The notes under the pieces: generated by a model
Databases searched by the model: none
Told to the model about the DNA's origin: nothing
The model's input: only the letters and a program-made list of their open reading frames with translations
DNA from: Dehalococcoidia bacterium
GTDB taxonomy: Bacteria > Chloroflexota > Dehalococcoidia > GIF9 > UBA5629
Direction of reading: 5' to 3'
DNA length: 64,000 bases
Assembly: GCA_041653995.1 (NCBI GenBank)
Contig: JBAZEK010000003.1
Location: 1-64,000, forward strand
Translations under genes and position numbers: made by a program
Shown here: positions 51,701-58,779 of the stretch, one piece after another
Layout of the letters: each line of letters starts with the position of its first letter
Position numbering within the stretch: position 1 is the first letter of the stretch

Positions 51701-52550
51701 TACCGGTGTCAATAGCAGCCAGACCGCTCCACGGGCTGAGCTGCTGATTCCAGGTGGTGAAACCGGTGGAAGACCTGACATACCAGGCGCCGGTGCCGGC
51801 AGCGGTGACGGTGCCGAAACCGATGTCACGCTTTCCGCCGTAGTCTATCGAGATGTCGAGACAGCGGATGGTCGTGCCCGCTCCCAGTGTGTAGGTCGCG
51901 GTTGCGAAGTCATAACCCGCAAAAGCCAGGTCCCAGTTGTTGCCGCCGTCGGAGGAGTACCAGATGTTGACGGGGCCGGTGCCCGCGGCAACGGCACCCA
52001 CTGAACCAACGTCGGAGGTGACGGCCATGACTTTGGGGTCGTCAGGGGCGATGGCAACCTGGAACAGGTTGGCGCCGCCGGGGAAGTTGGGGCTGCGCAC
52101 CAGGGCCAGGTCGCGGGTGATGGTGGCAGCGATGCCTGAGTTGGTGCTGTAGTAAAGGCCGGTGAAATATCCACCGTTGGGATACAGAGCCCACTCAGCA
52201 GCGGGGTTGTTATTCACACCGACCGTGGTGCTGGTCGGGGCTACGGCCGTGACTACGCCCGCGGACACACGGTCAAACCACGTGCGGTCGATGAAGGCGA
52301 TGGTCATGCCGTCGTTGCCGGCGGCCATGCCGTTAATGCTGCTGCCCATGCCGTTAAAGTTACCGATGGTGACGTCCTTTTCATTAAGGATGTCGTTCTT
52401 TCCCGATACCGACATCGGGGTCGAGACGGTGTCCCACTTCATGATGCCCGGGTCCGCAGACACCGCTGACGGCGCTGCGATATTGACCGGTACCACGAAG
52501 GAGGCAACCATCAATAAAATAAACAAACCGGAATACAGCTGTTTACCCAT
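48795..52550 (-). CDS. Large Asp-box/FN3 surface protein, S-layer-like
   Basis: A 1251-residue secreted protein. The signal peptide (LYSGLFILLMVASFVVPVNIA, cleaved near AVSA-DP) precedes a repetitive beta-propeller-like body with several Asp boxes: SSDGGNNW, SRNNGETW, SPDYGDYW and the weaker SADKGVSF. Two fibronectin III-like units follow (around LKSPADGFLVGADPVTGRN and LLAPNNGCLGCKVKPASFSW), then a Pro/Ala-rich spacer and a C-terminal membrane helix with a basic end (VWVIIAIGAIFVITVLIL then MRVRSK). A CGCC pair near residue 905 is notable. It resembles the abundant putative S-layer Asp-box proteins of Dehalococcoides. AAGGAGGAG is a strong ribosome site. It lies 32 bases after cbiO and may be read through from that operon. 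Confidence 0.75.
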   Translation of the reverse strand: MGKQLYSGLFILLMVASFVVPVNIAAPSAVSADPGIMKWDTVSTPMSVSGKNDILNEKDVTIGNFNGMGSSINGMAAGNDGMTIAFIDRTWFDRVSAGVVTAVAPTSTTVGVNNNPAAEWALYPNGGYFTGLYYSTNSGIAATITRDLALVRSPNFPGGANLFQVAIAPDDPKVMAVTSDVGSVGAVAAGTGPVNIWYSSDGGNNWDLAFAGYDFATATYTLGAGTTIRCLDISIDYGGKRDIGFGTVTAAGTGAWYVRSSTGFTTWNQQLSPWSGLAAIDTGIYALKFSPTYSGDSAVALVYSVPAATYFNVAMRDLNMNTTTAYAYTFPGIVVANPTAPVVATNAVLRNVSLQLPSDFSGQSASLRRAYISLDVIPGGGFNQGIYRVDDTTVYTLMDNTAVADKQIYTIAYFGTYASGKLLAGERMGFSCSATVPTWFTDSPTTCPIPCWYPALKPTTGAANIACAVAKTGEGAAIVAWNADGSLGYAATGSQPAEAFGTPWYLQQYAIPVVNDESAFAISRNNGETWNQLVLINTTIDWFNDVAVAPDCTTIYLASSNTNLGLTTCNSFDSVWRATINPNVAAPLPAVPPLGTYWERVYARPTSLMTCPPGPQSDLPILRVVPSCTDKPDGEIVGWAAQNTRAMAWSPDYGDYWATVTPRFAIQDFAFETSTTMYTVNGSGMVQRLPYTGTAWSTNLPTYQSNLETTHTIVAVPDGKVLVGAGAVSSYPVAYSADKGVSFTSGSESISGHGREHVIFDVDFKNNSFIYVGDDALAATGMGTVYRNTAPSFQRWVDNDMMSIDNNPTGIAWPVGTIGPPHITGVFGLAQAWTGSPDPAVYAAHDNVTTSVFADNSAVCRTLAPRDGMPKPGITWDCLDIFAPITTAGVKFTLEPTSLKYCGCCTLDTNTTLYAIDDESGNWQYIAGLRNNYLATRLLGRMWNFPQYIAAADLTGFGYAPTIRRGMLWAYTDCLAKRGPILKSPADGFLVGADPVTGRNQQVDLAWEQLCLATGYLIQIAKDEDFTLKIDPTLNNATTIGSVIDEIQIDMDATNMTSPAVWIAPGALPEAGAIYYWHVCVYRSATGQLAYSDWSETRSFTVKAGFIVNTPYYGVQLLAPNNGCLGCKVKPASFSWSPWKEATKYQFDLAKDPEFKSLVVTAATTTTGYEYDGTLDYSTNYFWRVKALEVNGRNIPSDWSATFSMQTEAAPEPPAPAPSEPATPLWVWVIIAIGAIFVITVLILVMRVRSK

Positions 52551-52582
52551 GGACTCCTCCTTGGCCTATTATTTACTGTCTC

Positions 52583-53326
52583 TTACGTCAGCGAAGGAGC
52601 TGCTTCAGCGGCCGGAACGGCCAGGCCGTGCTCCGCCAGCATTGTTTTGTCGCTAAGTATCTGCTCTGTCCTGCCATCCGCCACGATCTTTCCCTCGTCA
52701 AGAACAATAATCCTGTCACACAGGCATGAGACCAGGTCGAGATCATGAGAGGCGATAATCTTTGTCACGTGAAGACTGCGCAGCAGCTCGATCAGGGCCC
52801 ACTTGCCCCGAGGATCGAGACTGCTGGTCGGTTCATCGAGAGCAAGTATCTCTGGATCCAGGGAAAGCACAGTTGCGATGGCCACCCGCTTTTTCTCCCC
52901 GATGCTGAGATGGTGGGATGATCTTTTCTCAAAACCCCGCATGCCCACTTTTTGAAGGGCCCGTTTGACCCTGCAATCAATCTCTTCCTGTGTAAATCCC
53001 ATATTGACGGGGCCGAATGCCACGTCCTCAAATACATTTAAGGAGAAAAGCTGATCCTCAGGATCCTGAAAGACCATGCCTACCTTTTTTCTTATCTCCC
53101 TGATATTCTTGTCAGCTACCGATAACCCATGAATACTGACGGCAGTGCTCCCTCTTAAAATCCCATTTAAGTGCAATAGAAGCGTGGATTTCCCGGCCCC
53201 ATTGGGACCGATTAAAGCCACGCTTTCTCCGCTACAAACCGTCAGGTCTATGTCCTTCAGGCCGCACTGGCCGTCGGGATAAACATAGGAGAGTCCCTTT
53301 ATTGCAACTGCTTTATTAACTGACAT
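52583..53326 (-). CDS. cbiO: Cobalt/nickel ECF transporter ATPase (CbiO-like)
   Basis: A 247-residue ABC ATPase of the energy-coupling-factor type. Walker A GPNGAGKST is at 40-48, the Q-loop at FQDPEDQLF, the signature LSIGEKKR at 140-147 (family LSGGQKKR) and Walker B LALDEP at 161-166. It powers the CbiMNQ membrane complex encoded just upstream. A single ATPase probably works as a homodimer. Confidence 0.92.
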   Translation of the reverse strand: MSVNKAVAIKGLSYVYPDGQCGLKDIDLTVCSGESVALIGPNGAGKSTLLLHLNGILRGSTAVSIHGLSVADKNIREIRKKVGMVFQDPEDQLFSLNVFEDVAFGPVNMGFTQEEIDCRVKRALQKVGMRGFEKRSSHHLSIGEKKRVAIATVLSLDPEILALDEPTSSLDPRGKWALIELLRSLHVTKIIASHDLDLVSCLCDRIIVLDEGKIVADGRTEQILSDKTMLAEHGLAVPAAEAAPSLT

Positions 53327-53329
53327 AAC

Positions 53330-54100
53330 TTACCACCACAGTACCGCCGGGCAAACCAGCAGCAGGCACAACGATAATGCGAAATAGGCGTCGGGCAAGC
53401 GGAACCTGAGCCGGTTTACCACAACAATGTCACCATTATAGCCCCGCGATAACATTGCGGCATAAATCCTCTCCGCGCGTTCATAACTGCGAATAAAAAG
53501 TATGCCTATCATATTCCCCAGCGTTTTAAAAATATTCCCTCTATTCAAACCGAAATTCCGGCTGTCCCTTGCCATCTGCATGCGCATGGCCTGATCGGCC
53601 AGCACAAACATATATCGGTACATAAATGAAGTTATCTGCACAAATACCAGAGGTACCTTCAGCTTGTGCATCCCGTGCAAAAGCTCCTCAAACCTGGTGG
53701 ATGACGACAGCACTATCAGGCAGAGGATGCACAGCCATGACTTGATTATTACATTTACCAAAACTGCCAGCCCTTCATATGTAACAGCTATATGCCAGGC
53801 GCCTATATCATAACCAACAGCCTCATGTCCCTGTTTAAAAAAGGGCACAAAGACGACTATTACAATGACAAAAGGGAAGATGACCAGCGATCTTCTCAGT
53901 ACATACCCGAGCGGCAGCCTGGATAGCAATATCAATACCAGCATGATAAGCAGATAGACTGCAAATGCCCTCCAGGTTCCTTCCGGTGTTAATACCACGG
54001 CCAGGATGAAAGCAAGGCTGCACAGCAGCTTGGTGCGCGGATCCAGGCGGTGCACGAAGCTGTCGAGACCGCTGTACTCATCGATAAAATTATGCTTCAT
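53330..54100 (-). CDS. cbiQ: ECF transporter transmembrane protein (CbiQ/EcfT-like)
   Basis: A 256-residue EcfT-type protein with about five to six membrane helices. The two coupling-helix motifs that contact the ATPase are visible as ARDSRNFG and AMLSRGYNG. DSFVHRLDPRTKLLCSLAFILAVV is the family's N-terminus. It overlaps the PDGLE gene by 11 bases and ends 3 bases from cbiO. Confidence 0.9.
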   Translation of the reverse strand: MKHNFIDEYSGLDSFVHRLDPRTKLLCSLAFILAVVLTPEGTWRAFAVYLLIMLVLILLSRLPLGYVLRRSLVIFPFVIVIVVFVPFFKQGHEAVGYDIGAWHIAVTYEGLAVLVNVIIKSWLCILCLIVLSSSTRFEELLHGMHKLKVPLVFVQITSFMYRYMFVLADQAMRMQMARDSRNFGLNRGNIFKTLGNMIGILFIRSYERAERIYAAMLSRGYNGDIVVVNRLRFRLPDAYFALSLCLLLVCPAVLWW

Positions 54101-54374
54101 TCTTTGTCTTCAAAAGACTTGCCAGGCCGAATACCAGGCCGAACAGTATTAAAGTGCCCAATACGCCCGCAATTATGGTGGCGGTCGCCTCGCTGGCAAT
54201 GCCCGGGAAAGAATAATCCGGTATCATGCTAAAAGCCGGCTCGACGGCCTTGTCAACGAAGTTATTGTCCTCAGCAAACCTGTCCAACCCGTCGGGGAAT
54301 TGAGAAGCTATGGGAGAAATAACAGCCAGAAGTAGCGCGATGCAAAGGCCGATAATCCACCATTTCGATTTCAT
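54090..54374 (-). CDS. cbiN: CbiN-like PDGLE-domain protein
   Basis: A 94-residue protein with an N-terminal membrane helix, the motif FPDGLDRFAE (PDGLE domain) and a C-terminal membrane helix. In cobalt and nickel importers the CbiN/NikN part assists the CbiM substrate subunit. Start ATG 54374 follows AGGAGG. Seven upstream codons are in frame but overlap cbiM. Confidence 0.85.
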   Translation of the reverse strand: MKSKWWIIGLCIALLLAVISPIASQFPDGLDRFAEDNNFVDKAVEPAFSMIPDYSFPGIASEATATIIAGVLGTLILFGLVFGLASLLKTKNEA

Positions 54375-54387
54375 AAAATCAGTCCTC

Positions 54388-55026
54388 CTAAGCAATCTGC
54401 AGTTTCAAGAGGTCCGCCCGGGTAGCCATGATAAGGCTGAGAACGGCCACCGTGATTAACCCTTCGCCGACACCGATCAGCATATGCACGCCGCCCATGG
54501 CGGAAATAGCTATCACCCAGGGAGATGTGCCGGACAGGGACAGCTCAACAGCGCATGCCAGTGAAGCCAGCACTACGGAGAACCACGCCCCCACCCCGGC
54601 ACCGACAAGAGTTCCTGTCCTGCCATTTTTGAATAGCATGTCTATACCTTTATATATATAGTAGCTGCCGAAACCTGCGATCAATCCCATGTTCGTGATA
54701 TTGGCGCCCAACGCAAGCAGTCCGCCGTCCTGAAAGACCAGCGATTGCACAACGAGCACGCTGCTTAAGATGAGCACGGTTGCCCATGGCCCCAGCAATA
54801 CAGCGGCAAGCGCCGCACCTACGAAGTGGCCCGAGGTCCCTCCCACAACCGGAAAATTTAACATCTGAGCGGCAAATATAAAGGCTGCCAGCACTCCCAT
54901 CATGGGAACCTGTTTCTCACCCATCTTCTTATTTGTCTCTTTTACAGCCACGGCAATCGCTGCCACCGCAACCACTCCCGTTGCCACTGCAACAGGCGCG
55001 CTGAGAAAACCATCCGGTATATGCAT
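54388..55026 (-). CDS. cbiM: Cobalt/nickel ECF transporter substrate subunit CbiM
   Basis: A 212-residue polytopic protein that begins MHIPDGFLSAP. In CbiM/NikM the extreme N-terminal Met-His contributes ligands to the metal, so ATG 55026 (GGGGGT upstream) is the functional start. FPVVGGTSGHFVGAALAAVLLGPW carries the second conserved His motif. It selects Co2+ or Ni2+; the sequence alone does not decide which. Corrinoid-dependent metabolism would fit cobalt and hydrogenases would fit nickel. Confidence 0.92.
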   Translation of the reverse strand: MHIPDGFLSAPVAVATGVVAVAAIAVAVKETNKKMGEKQVPMMGVLAAFIFAAQMLNFPVVGGTSGHFVGAALAAVLLGPWATVLILSSVLVVQSLVFQDGGLLALGANITNMGLIAGFGSYYIYKGIDMLFKNGRTGTLVGAGVGAWFSVVLASLACAVELSLSGTSPWVIAISAMGGVHMLIGVGEGLITVAVLSLIMATRADLLKLQIA

Positions 55027-55066
55027 GCTAACCCCCAATTTTTCGGTTATTTATGAGGAAACAGAC

Positions 55067-55477
55067 TCACACCTGGCATTTCGGGCACAGCCCGAAAATA
55101 GCCAGGTGTCTTACATCAGCTTTAAACCTGTACTTCGAGAGCAGGGAGTTTGCCAGCGGCTGCAGGTCAGCCTCGGGCAGCTCGATGGCATTTCCACATT
55201 TATTGCAGATTAGATGATGGTGTTTGCTATGTTCCCTGGCGTGATAACGCGCAATGCCGTCGCCAAGCTCTATCTCCGCTGCCAGACCCAGCTCTTTCAA
55301 TAGCTCTAAAGTTCGATAGACTGTGGATATATTGGCATAGGGATATTTCTCTTTGAGCTTGTCGAAAATCTCATCGGCACTGATATGGGTTTCCACGCTG
55401 TGCAGAGCATCTACAACCATTATGCGCTGAGGAGTAAGCCTGTAACCTTTTTTTTGTAACGTCTCTATACAACTCAT
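55067..55477 (-). CDS. Fur-family metal-responsive regulator
   Basis: A 136-residue Fur superfamily repressor. The winged-helix part reads RLTPQRIMVVDALHSVETHISADEIFDKL and ISTVYRTLELLKELGL. HHHLICNKCGNAIEL and CPKCQV supply His and CxxC zinc sites. It directly precedes cbiM, so a nickel- or cobalt-sensing (Nur-like) role is the best guess; Zur or Fur remain possible. A perfect operator-like palindrome overlaps its start region. Confidence 0.9.
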   Translation of the reverse strand: MSCIETLQKKGYRLTPQRIMVVDALHSVETHISADEIFDKLKEKYPYANISTVYRTLELLKELGLAAEIELGDGIARYHAREHSKHHHLICNKCGNAIELPEADLQPLANSLLSKYRFKADVRHLAIFGLCPKCQV

Positions 55478-55483
55478 CAGTCA

Positions 55484-55505
55484 CTATTATTACACAGAAT
55501 AATAG
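55484..55505. promoter_or_regulatory. Operator-like palindrome of the fur-cbiMNQO unit
   Basis: CTATTATT (55484-55491) and AATAATAG (55498-55505) are perfect inverted repeats with a 6-base centre. A second inverted repeat, AATTGC (55507-55512) and GCAATT (55521-55526), lies beside it. Both are within 50 bases upstream of the regulator's start codon and overlap its likely -10, as expected for autoregulation. Confidence 0.65.
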
Positions 55506-55541
55506 CAATTGCAACTGGTCGCAATTAATACCGATTGCCAG

Positions 55542-55994
55542 TCAGGCAAGTTTATCTTTGCTGTCCAGCATTATAGTGACGGGGCCGTCATTAACGATAC
55601 TGACCAGCATATGTGCCCCGAATACGCCGGCCTGGACTTTCAGGCCTGTTTCCGAGACGCGTCCGATGAAATAATTATAGAGTTTTTCCGCCATCTCCGG
55701 CGGCGCAGCCTCAGTAAAGCTGGGGCGGCGACCCCGGCTGGTATCCGCCAGCAGCGTAAACTGGCTTATCACCAGCAGTTCCGCTTTAATCTGCAGCGCT
55801 GACAGATTAAATTTACTATTGTCATCACTGAACATCCTGAGGTTGACTACTTTATCGGCCAGGTAATCGGCGTCTTTCTCGCCATCATCACCGCCCACAC
55901 CAAGCAATATGACAAAACCCTGACCTATCCGGCCGGTTACTCTACCGTCAACCGTTACCTCTGCTCCTGTTACACGCTGTAAAAGTGCTTTCAA
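55542..55994 (-). CDS. dtd: D-aminoacyl-tRNA deacylase
   Basis: A 150-residue DTD. SQFTLLADTSRGRRPSF is the first active-site motif and NDGPVTIML the Gly-cisPro motif that enforces chiral proofreading. It removes D-amino acids from tRNA. The start is the TTG at 55994 (MKALLQRV) with GAGG upstream at suboptimal spacing; no other start fits the family's N-terminus. Confidence 0.95.
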   Translation of the reverse strand: MKALLQRVTGAEVTVDGRVTGRIGQGFVILLGVGGDDGEKDADYLADKVVNLRMFSDDNSKFNLSALQIKAELLVISQFTLLADTSRGRRPSFTEAAPPEMAEKLYNYFIGRVSETGLKVQAGVFGAHMLVSIVNDGPVTIMLDSKDKLA

Positions 55995-56024
55995 ATCGTG
56001 TCAATCCTCATTACAATCCTCACT

Positions 56025-56053
56025 ATTTTATTAAATACCAAAGCGGATAACAA
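56025..56053 (-). promoter_or_regulatory. Promoter of dtd
   Basis: On the minus strand: TTGTTA (56053-56048), a 17-base spacer and TAAAAT (56030-56025). The predicted start near 56018 gives a leader of about 23 bases. Confidence 0.5.
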
Positions 56054-56099
56054 CGACGAACATCTGGCATTTCAAATCAAGCATCAGCAGACGTTTTTG

Positions 56100-56115
56100 T
56101 ATACAACATTGTATA
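56100..56115. promoter_or_regulatory. Operator-like palindrome upstream of the DUF151 gene
   Basis: TATACAA (56100-56106) and TTGTATA (56109-56115) with a 2-base centre: a 16-base near-perfect dyad 21 bases ahead of the -35 box. No regulator gene is adjacent on this strand. Confidence 0.45.
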
Positions 56116-56136
56116 TCGCATATGTATTTATAGTAA

Positions 56137-56165
56137 TTGACACTACTGGGGTTTGGCGTTACAAT
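56137..56165 (+). promoter_or_regulatory. Promoter of the DUF151 gene
   Basis: TTGACA (56137-56142), a 17-base spacer and TACAAT (56160-56165). Predicted start near 56172. The AGGAGG ribosome site at 56191-56196 is ideally spaced for ATG 56203. Confidence 0.77.
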
Positions 56166-56202
56166 CAATCCTAACTGAGCGACGATGCTCAGGAGGTTCC
56201 CT

Positions 56203-56985
56203 ATGAAAGAGATGCAAATCGACAGTATACGTGTCAGCCTGATGAATTATCAGCATGTGGTCATACTTAAGGAGAGGCAGACCGACCGCTACCTGCCGAT
56301 CTGGATAGGTCCAGCGGAGGCCGATGCCATTTCCATGAAGTTGCAGAACGTCGATGTTTCACGTCCCATGACACATGACCTGTTGAAAAATACCTTCTTT
56401 GCACTCAAATCGCTGTCAGGAACCAACATATCAAAGATTGTGGTCAACGACCTGCGTTCAGATACTTTTTATGCACAAATCGTCTTTGAATTCACTGAAG
56501 GTCCCCCTGTTGTTGAGCTTGAGGCTCGTTCGGGCCGCGGCCGTCTACAGGATCTGGACAGGGACGCCAAATTGTCTTTGGTATGGCAGGGCCATGAATT
56601 TAAATCCACTATTGTGAACAGGTGGCAGGACGGAAAAAAACACTTTATGGAAATCGATGGCGGGGAAGGCTGGGTGTTTGAAGTGTTCTACGACGAGCAG
56701 AATAAACGGTGGCTAATGACTAAAATGAAGCTGGACTCCCGTCCCAGTGATGCTATAGCCCTGGCTGTAAGGGTCACAGCGCCCATTTACGCGGAAGAAT
56801 CGGTCCTCGATAAGGCCGGTATCATCCTCGACGGCGAATCGGGTAAGATCACCGCTCAACCCAAGGCCGGCGACGGCAGCGTCAACCCTGGAAAGGTCAA
56901 CGAGCAGGAAATAATGAAATATCCGGCAATTTACGATTTCATTAACACTCTTGATCTGGATGACTTTGGCAAAAAGAAGTCCTGA
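56203..56985 (+). CDS. Bifunctional nuclease-family (DUF151) protein with an inserted segment
   Basis: A 260-residue protein. The first part (MKEMQIDSIRVSLMNYQHVV ... RYLPIWIGPAEADAISMKLQ, THDLL) and the late LDSRPSDAIALAVRVTAPIYAEESVLDKAG are the standard DUF151/BFN core. Between them, at about 98-175, lies an extra segment with strand-rich sequence (around LSLVWQGHEFKSTIVNRW and HFMEIDGGEGWVFEVFYD). Typical members run straight from the FYA-x-I strand to the RPSDA motif. BFN proteins were described as nucleases in plants; their bacterial role is unclear. ATG 56203 is set by AGGAGG; an upstream ATG at 56185 spans that site. Confidence 0.85.
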   Translation: MKEMQIDSIRVSLMNYQHVVILKERQTDRYLPIWIGPAEADAISMKLQNVDVSRPMTHDLLKNTFFALKSLSGTNISKIVVNDLRSDTFYAQIVFEFTEGPPVVELEARSGRGRLQDLDRDAKLSLVWQGHEFKSTIVNRWQDGKKHFMEIDGGEGWVFEVFYDEQNKRWLMTKMKLDSRPSDAIALAVRVTAPIYAEESVLDKAGIILDGESGKITAQPKAGDGSVNPGKVNEQEIMKYPAIYDFINTLDLDDFGKKKS

Positions 56986-57073
56986 TTATTGAGCGCCTGC
57001 AATACACTGTAACCGACCTGATATTTACTATAGTAATCACTGCCACTTCTTAAAATGCGTAGTTACTAAGGCG

Positions 57074-57079
57074 TATACT
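57074..57079 (+). promoter_or_regulatory. Possible upstream -10 box of the atp operon
   Basis: TATACT with a weak TTAAAA-type -35 about 18 bases upstream. The predicted start near 57086 would put ATG 57096 ten bases in. A perfect 12-base palindrome (TTACTA/TAGTAA, 57025-57036) lies 38 bases ahead. Confidence 0.35.
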
Positions 57080-57095
57080 ATGTTGCCAAAAATCA

Positions 57096-57437
57096 ATGGA
57101 TTTTCCGTTGACGGTTAAAATACATGCTTGTTATAATGCAGTGATTAAAAAAGACAGCGAACTGAAACCAGATAAAAAACAGCTACTCAGAGGATTTTGG
57201 TTTCTCTTTAATGTCGGTTGGTATGTAGCGCTAAGTTTGATACTGCCAACGGCCCTCGGCCTGTGGTTGGATGCTCCAGAGCGATTGAACAGCAGGCCAC
57301 TATGCACGTTGATTGGCTTTGTGCTTGGGACCTCGGCAGCAGGGTACGGATTGTACCGCATGCTGCGCCAGTTTATTGACGAGCAAAAGAAGATGGATGC
57401 AAAAAAGAACTCGATAAAGGAGCAGGACAGTGAGTAA
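57096..57437 (+). CDS. AtpI-like ATP synthase accessory membrane protein
   Basis: A 113-residue protein with two membrane helices (FWFLFNVGWYVALSLILPTALGLWLD and LCTLIGFVLGTSAAGYGLYRML) and a charged tail, like the AtpI/AtpZ proteins that precede atpB in many operons and help c-ring assembly or Mg2+ uptake. The start is uncertain. ATG 57096 lies upstream of an internal promoter-like pair (TTGACG 57108, TATAAT 57132). If only that promoter is used, translation would begin later. The stop overlaps the start of atpB by 8 bases. Confidence 0.75.
   Translation: MDFPLTVKIHACYNAVIKKDSELKPDKKQLLRGFWFLFNVGWYVALSLILPTALGLWLDAPERLNSRPLCTLIGFVLGTSAAGYGLYRMLRQFIDEQKKMDAKKNSIKEQDSE
57108..57137 (+). promoter_or_regulatory. 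Strong promoter-like pair inside the AtpI-like gene start
   Basis: TTGACG (57108-57113), an 18-base spacer and a perfect TATAAT (57132-57137). The predicted start point 57144 falls inside the first codons of the AtpI-like gene. It could drive atpB onward or an N-terminally shorter AtpI-like product. Confidence 0.6.
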
Positions 57438-58410
57438 ACTTGGTTGCTCCAGCCGGTTAATGGTTATCCTCGGCATATTCCTTCTGGCACTCTTACTGAC
57501 CTCATTTGTGATGGGCCCCCTCGGCAGCAAATTCTTTAATATCAGCGTGCCGCAGGACTTACAGGTCAGCAAGCCACATGTTGTGCTTCCCTCGGAAGCG
57601 ATGTTCCATATAGGCGAGTTCAAGGTCACCAATACCCTTATCTCATCCTGGGTTACCATCCTGTTGCTTTTCCTCGTATTCTTCTTTGCCACCAGAAAAA
57701 TGAAGGTAATACCAGGCAGGCTGCAGAGCTTTGCAGAGGTAGTAGTCGACGGCATCTACAATACTATTGAAGGCGTTGCCGGACCCAAGAACGTCCGCAC
57801 TTTCTTCCCCATAGTTACAACGATATTTTTATATGTTGTCACCAATGCCCTGCTGGCGCTTGTGCCGCTCTGGGGCACATGGGGACCGGTTGAACACATA
57901 GGTGAAGGGTCCCACTCAGCCACCGTTGTTGTGCCATTCCTGCGTGCCGCCAATACGGATGTGAACCTCACACTTTCGATCGCGCTCGTTTCTTTCGTAT
58001 TTATTGAATACCTCGGATTTTCCAAGATCGGCCCGCTTAAATACGTGGACTCGTTCTTCCAGTTCAGCGCACTGGGCAAGGCCTTCGGAGACCTTTTCAA
58101 AGGCAATGTGAAGCCATTCCTCAGCGGACTGGCGTTTGGGTTCATCAATATCTATGTCGGGCTGCTGGAAATATTAAGCCACTTCATCAGGATCGTCAGT
58201 TTTACCTTCCGTCTATTTGGCAACATGACTGCAGGAGAAATTCTGCTTGGCGTTATGACATTCCTGGTGGCCTTCATAGCACCTGTACCGTTCTATGGTC
58301 TGGAAACCCTTGTCGGTTTCCTGCAGGCTATGATTTTCGCAGGCCTGACACTCGTATTCGGTGTAATGGCAGTAACCTCGCACCATGAAGAGGGTGCTGA
58401 ACACAATTAA
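57430..58410 (+). CDS. atpB: F-type ATP synthase subunit a
   Basis: A 326-residue subunit a. The essential Arg lies in the conserved TM segment FIRIVSFTFRLFGNMTAGEILLG, and LETLVGFLQAMIFAGLTLVF is the last helix. It forms the proton half-channels against the c-ring. It is about 60-70 residues longer than common bacterial forms because of an N-terminal extension with an extra hydrophobic segment (LMVILGIFLLALLLTSFVM). GTG 57430 overlaps the previous gene. Confidence 0.95.
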   Translation: MSKLGCSSRLMVILGIFLLALLLTSFVMGPLGSKFFNISVPQDLQVSKPHVVLPSEAMFHIGEFKVTNTLISSWVTILLLFLVFFFATRKMKVIPGRLQSFAEVVVDGIYNTIEGVAGPKNVRTFFPIVTTIFLYVVTNALLALVPLWGTWGPVEHIGEGSHSATVVVPFLRAANTDVNLTLSIALVSFVFIEYLGFSKIGPLKYVDSFFQFSALGKAFGDLFKGNVKPFLSGLAFGFINIYVGLLEILSHFIRIVSFTFRLFGNMTAGEILLGVMTFLVAFIAPVPFYGLETLVGFLQAMIFAGLTLVFGVMAVTSHHEEGAEHN

Positions 58411-58438
58411 TCTGTACTCAAGTAAAAGGAGGGATCTA

Positions 58439-58669
58439 ATGGACGCTGAAACTATGAAAATGCTGGGTGCTGGCCTTGCCGGTGGACTGGGTATGCTTGG
58501 GCCGGGCATCGGTCTTGGCCTTATCGGCCTGGGCGCCATGCAGGCGCTGGGCCGCAATCCTGAAGCCAGGGGCGTACTCCTGACCAACATGATCCTGATC
58601 GGCGCTCTGACGGAGGCGGTCGGCATCTATGCTCTGATCATAGCCATACTGCTCGCCATGGTAGTCTAA
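58439..58669 (+). CDS. atpE: F-type ATP synthase subunit c
   Basis: A 76-residue hairpin of two helices joined by the polar loop LGRNPEARG. The ion-carrying residue is Glu59. Leu26 stands at the place where sodium-type c-subunits have Gln, and Ala60 follows Glu59 where they have Ser, so proton coupling is expected. Glycine-rich GxGxG packing motifs are present in helix 1. ATG 58439 has AAAGGAGGG upstream; the frame runs further up into atpB. Confidence 0.95.
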   Translation: MDAETMKMLGAGLAGGLGMLGPGIGLGLIGLGAMQALGRNPEARGVLLTNMILIGALTEAVGIYALIIAILLAMVV

Positions 58670-58686
58670 TTCCTGTTTATTGCTGA

Positions 58687-58715
58687 GGAAGGACCGCTTC
58701 AATTGTCGTCCTTCC
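58687..58715 (+). promoter_or_regulatory. Stem-loop between atpE and atpF
   Basis: GGAAGGAC (58687-58694) and GTCCTTCC (58708-58715) form an 8-bp stem 17 bases after the atpE stop. It lies in the longest spacer of the operon (110 bases). It has no T run, so it is more likely an mRNA processing or stability element than a full terminator. Confidence 0.5.
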
Positions 58716-58779
58716 CGGTTCCGGCAATAAACGCCGGCGCCCTTTAAGAAAAAAACAGGATTGGAACTTTGAGGTAAAT

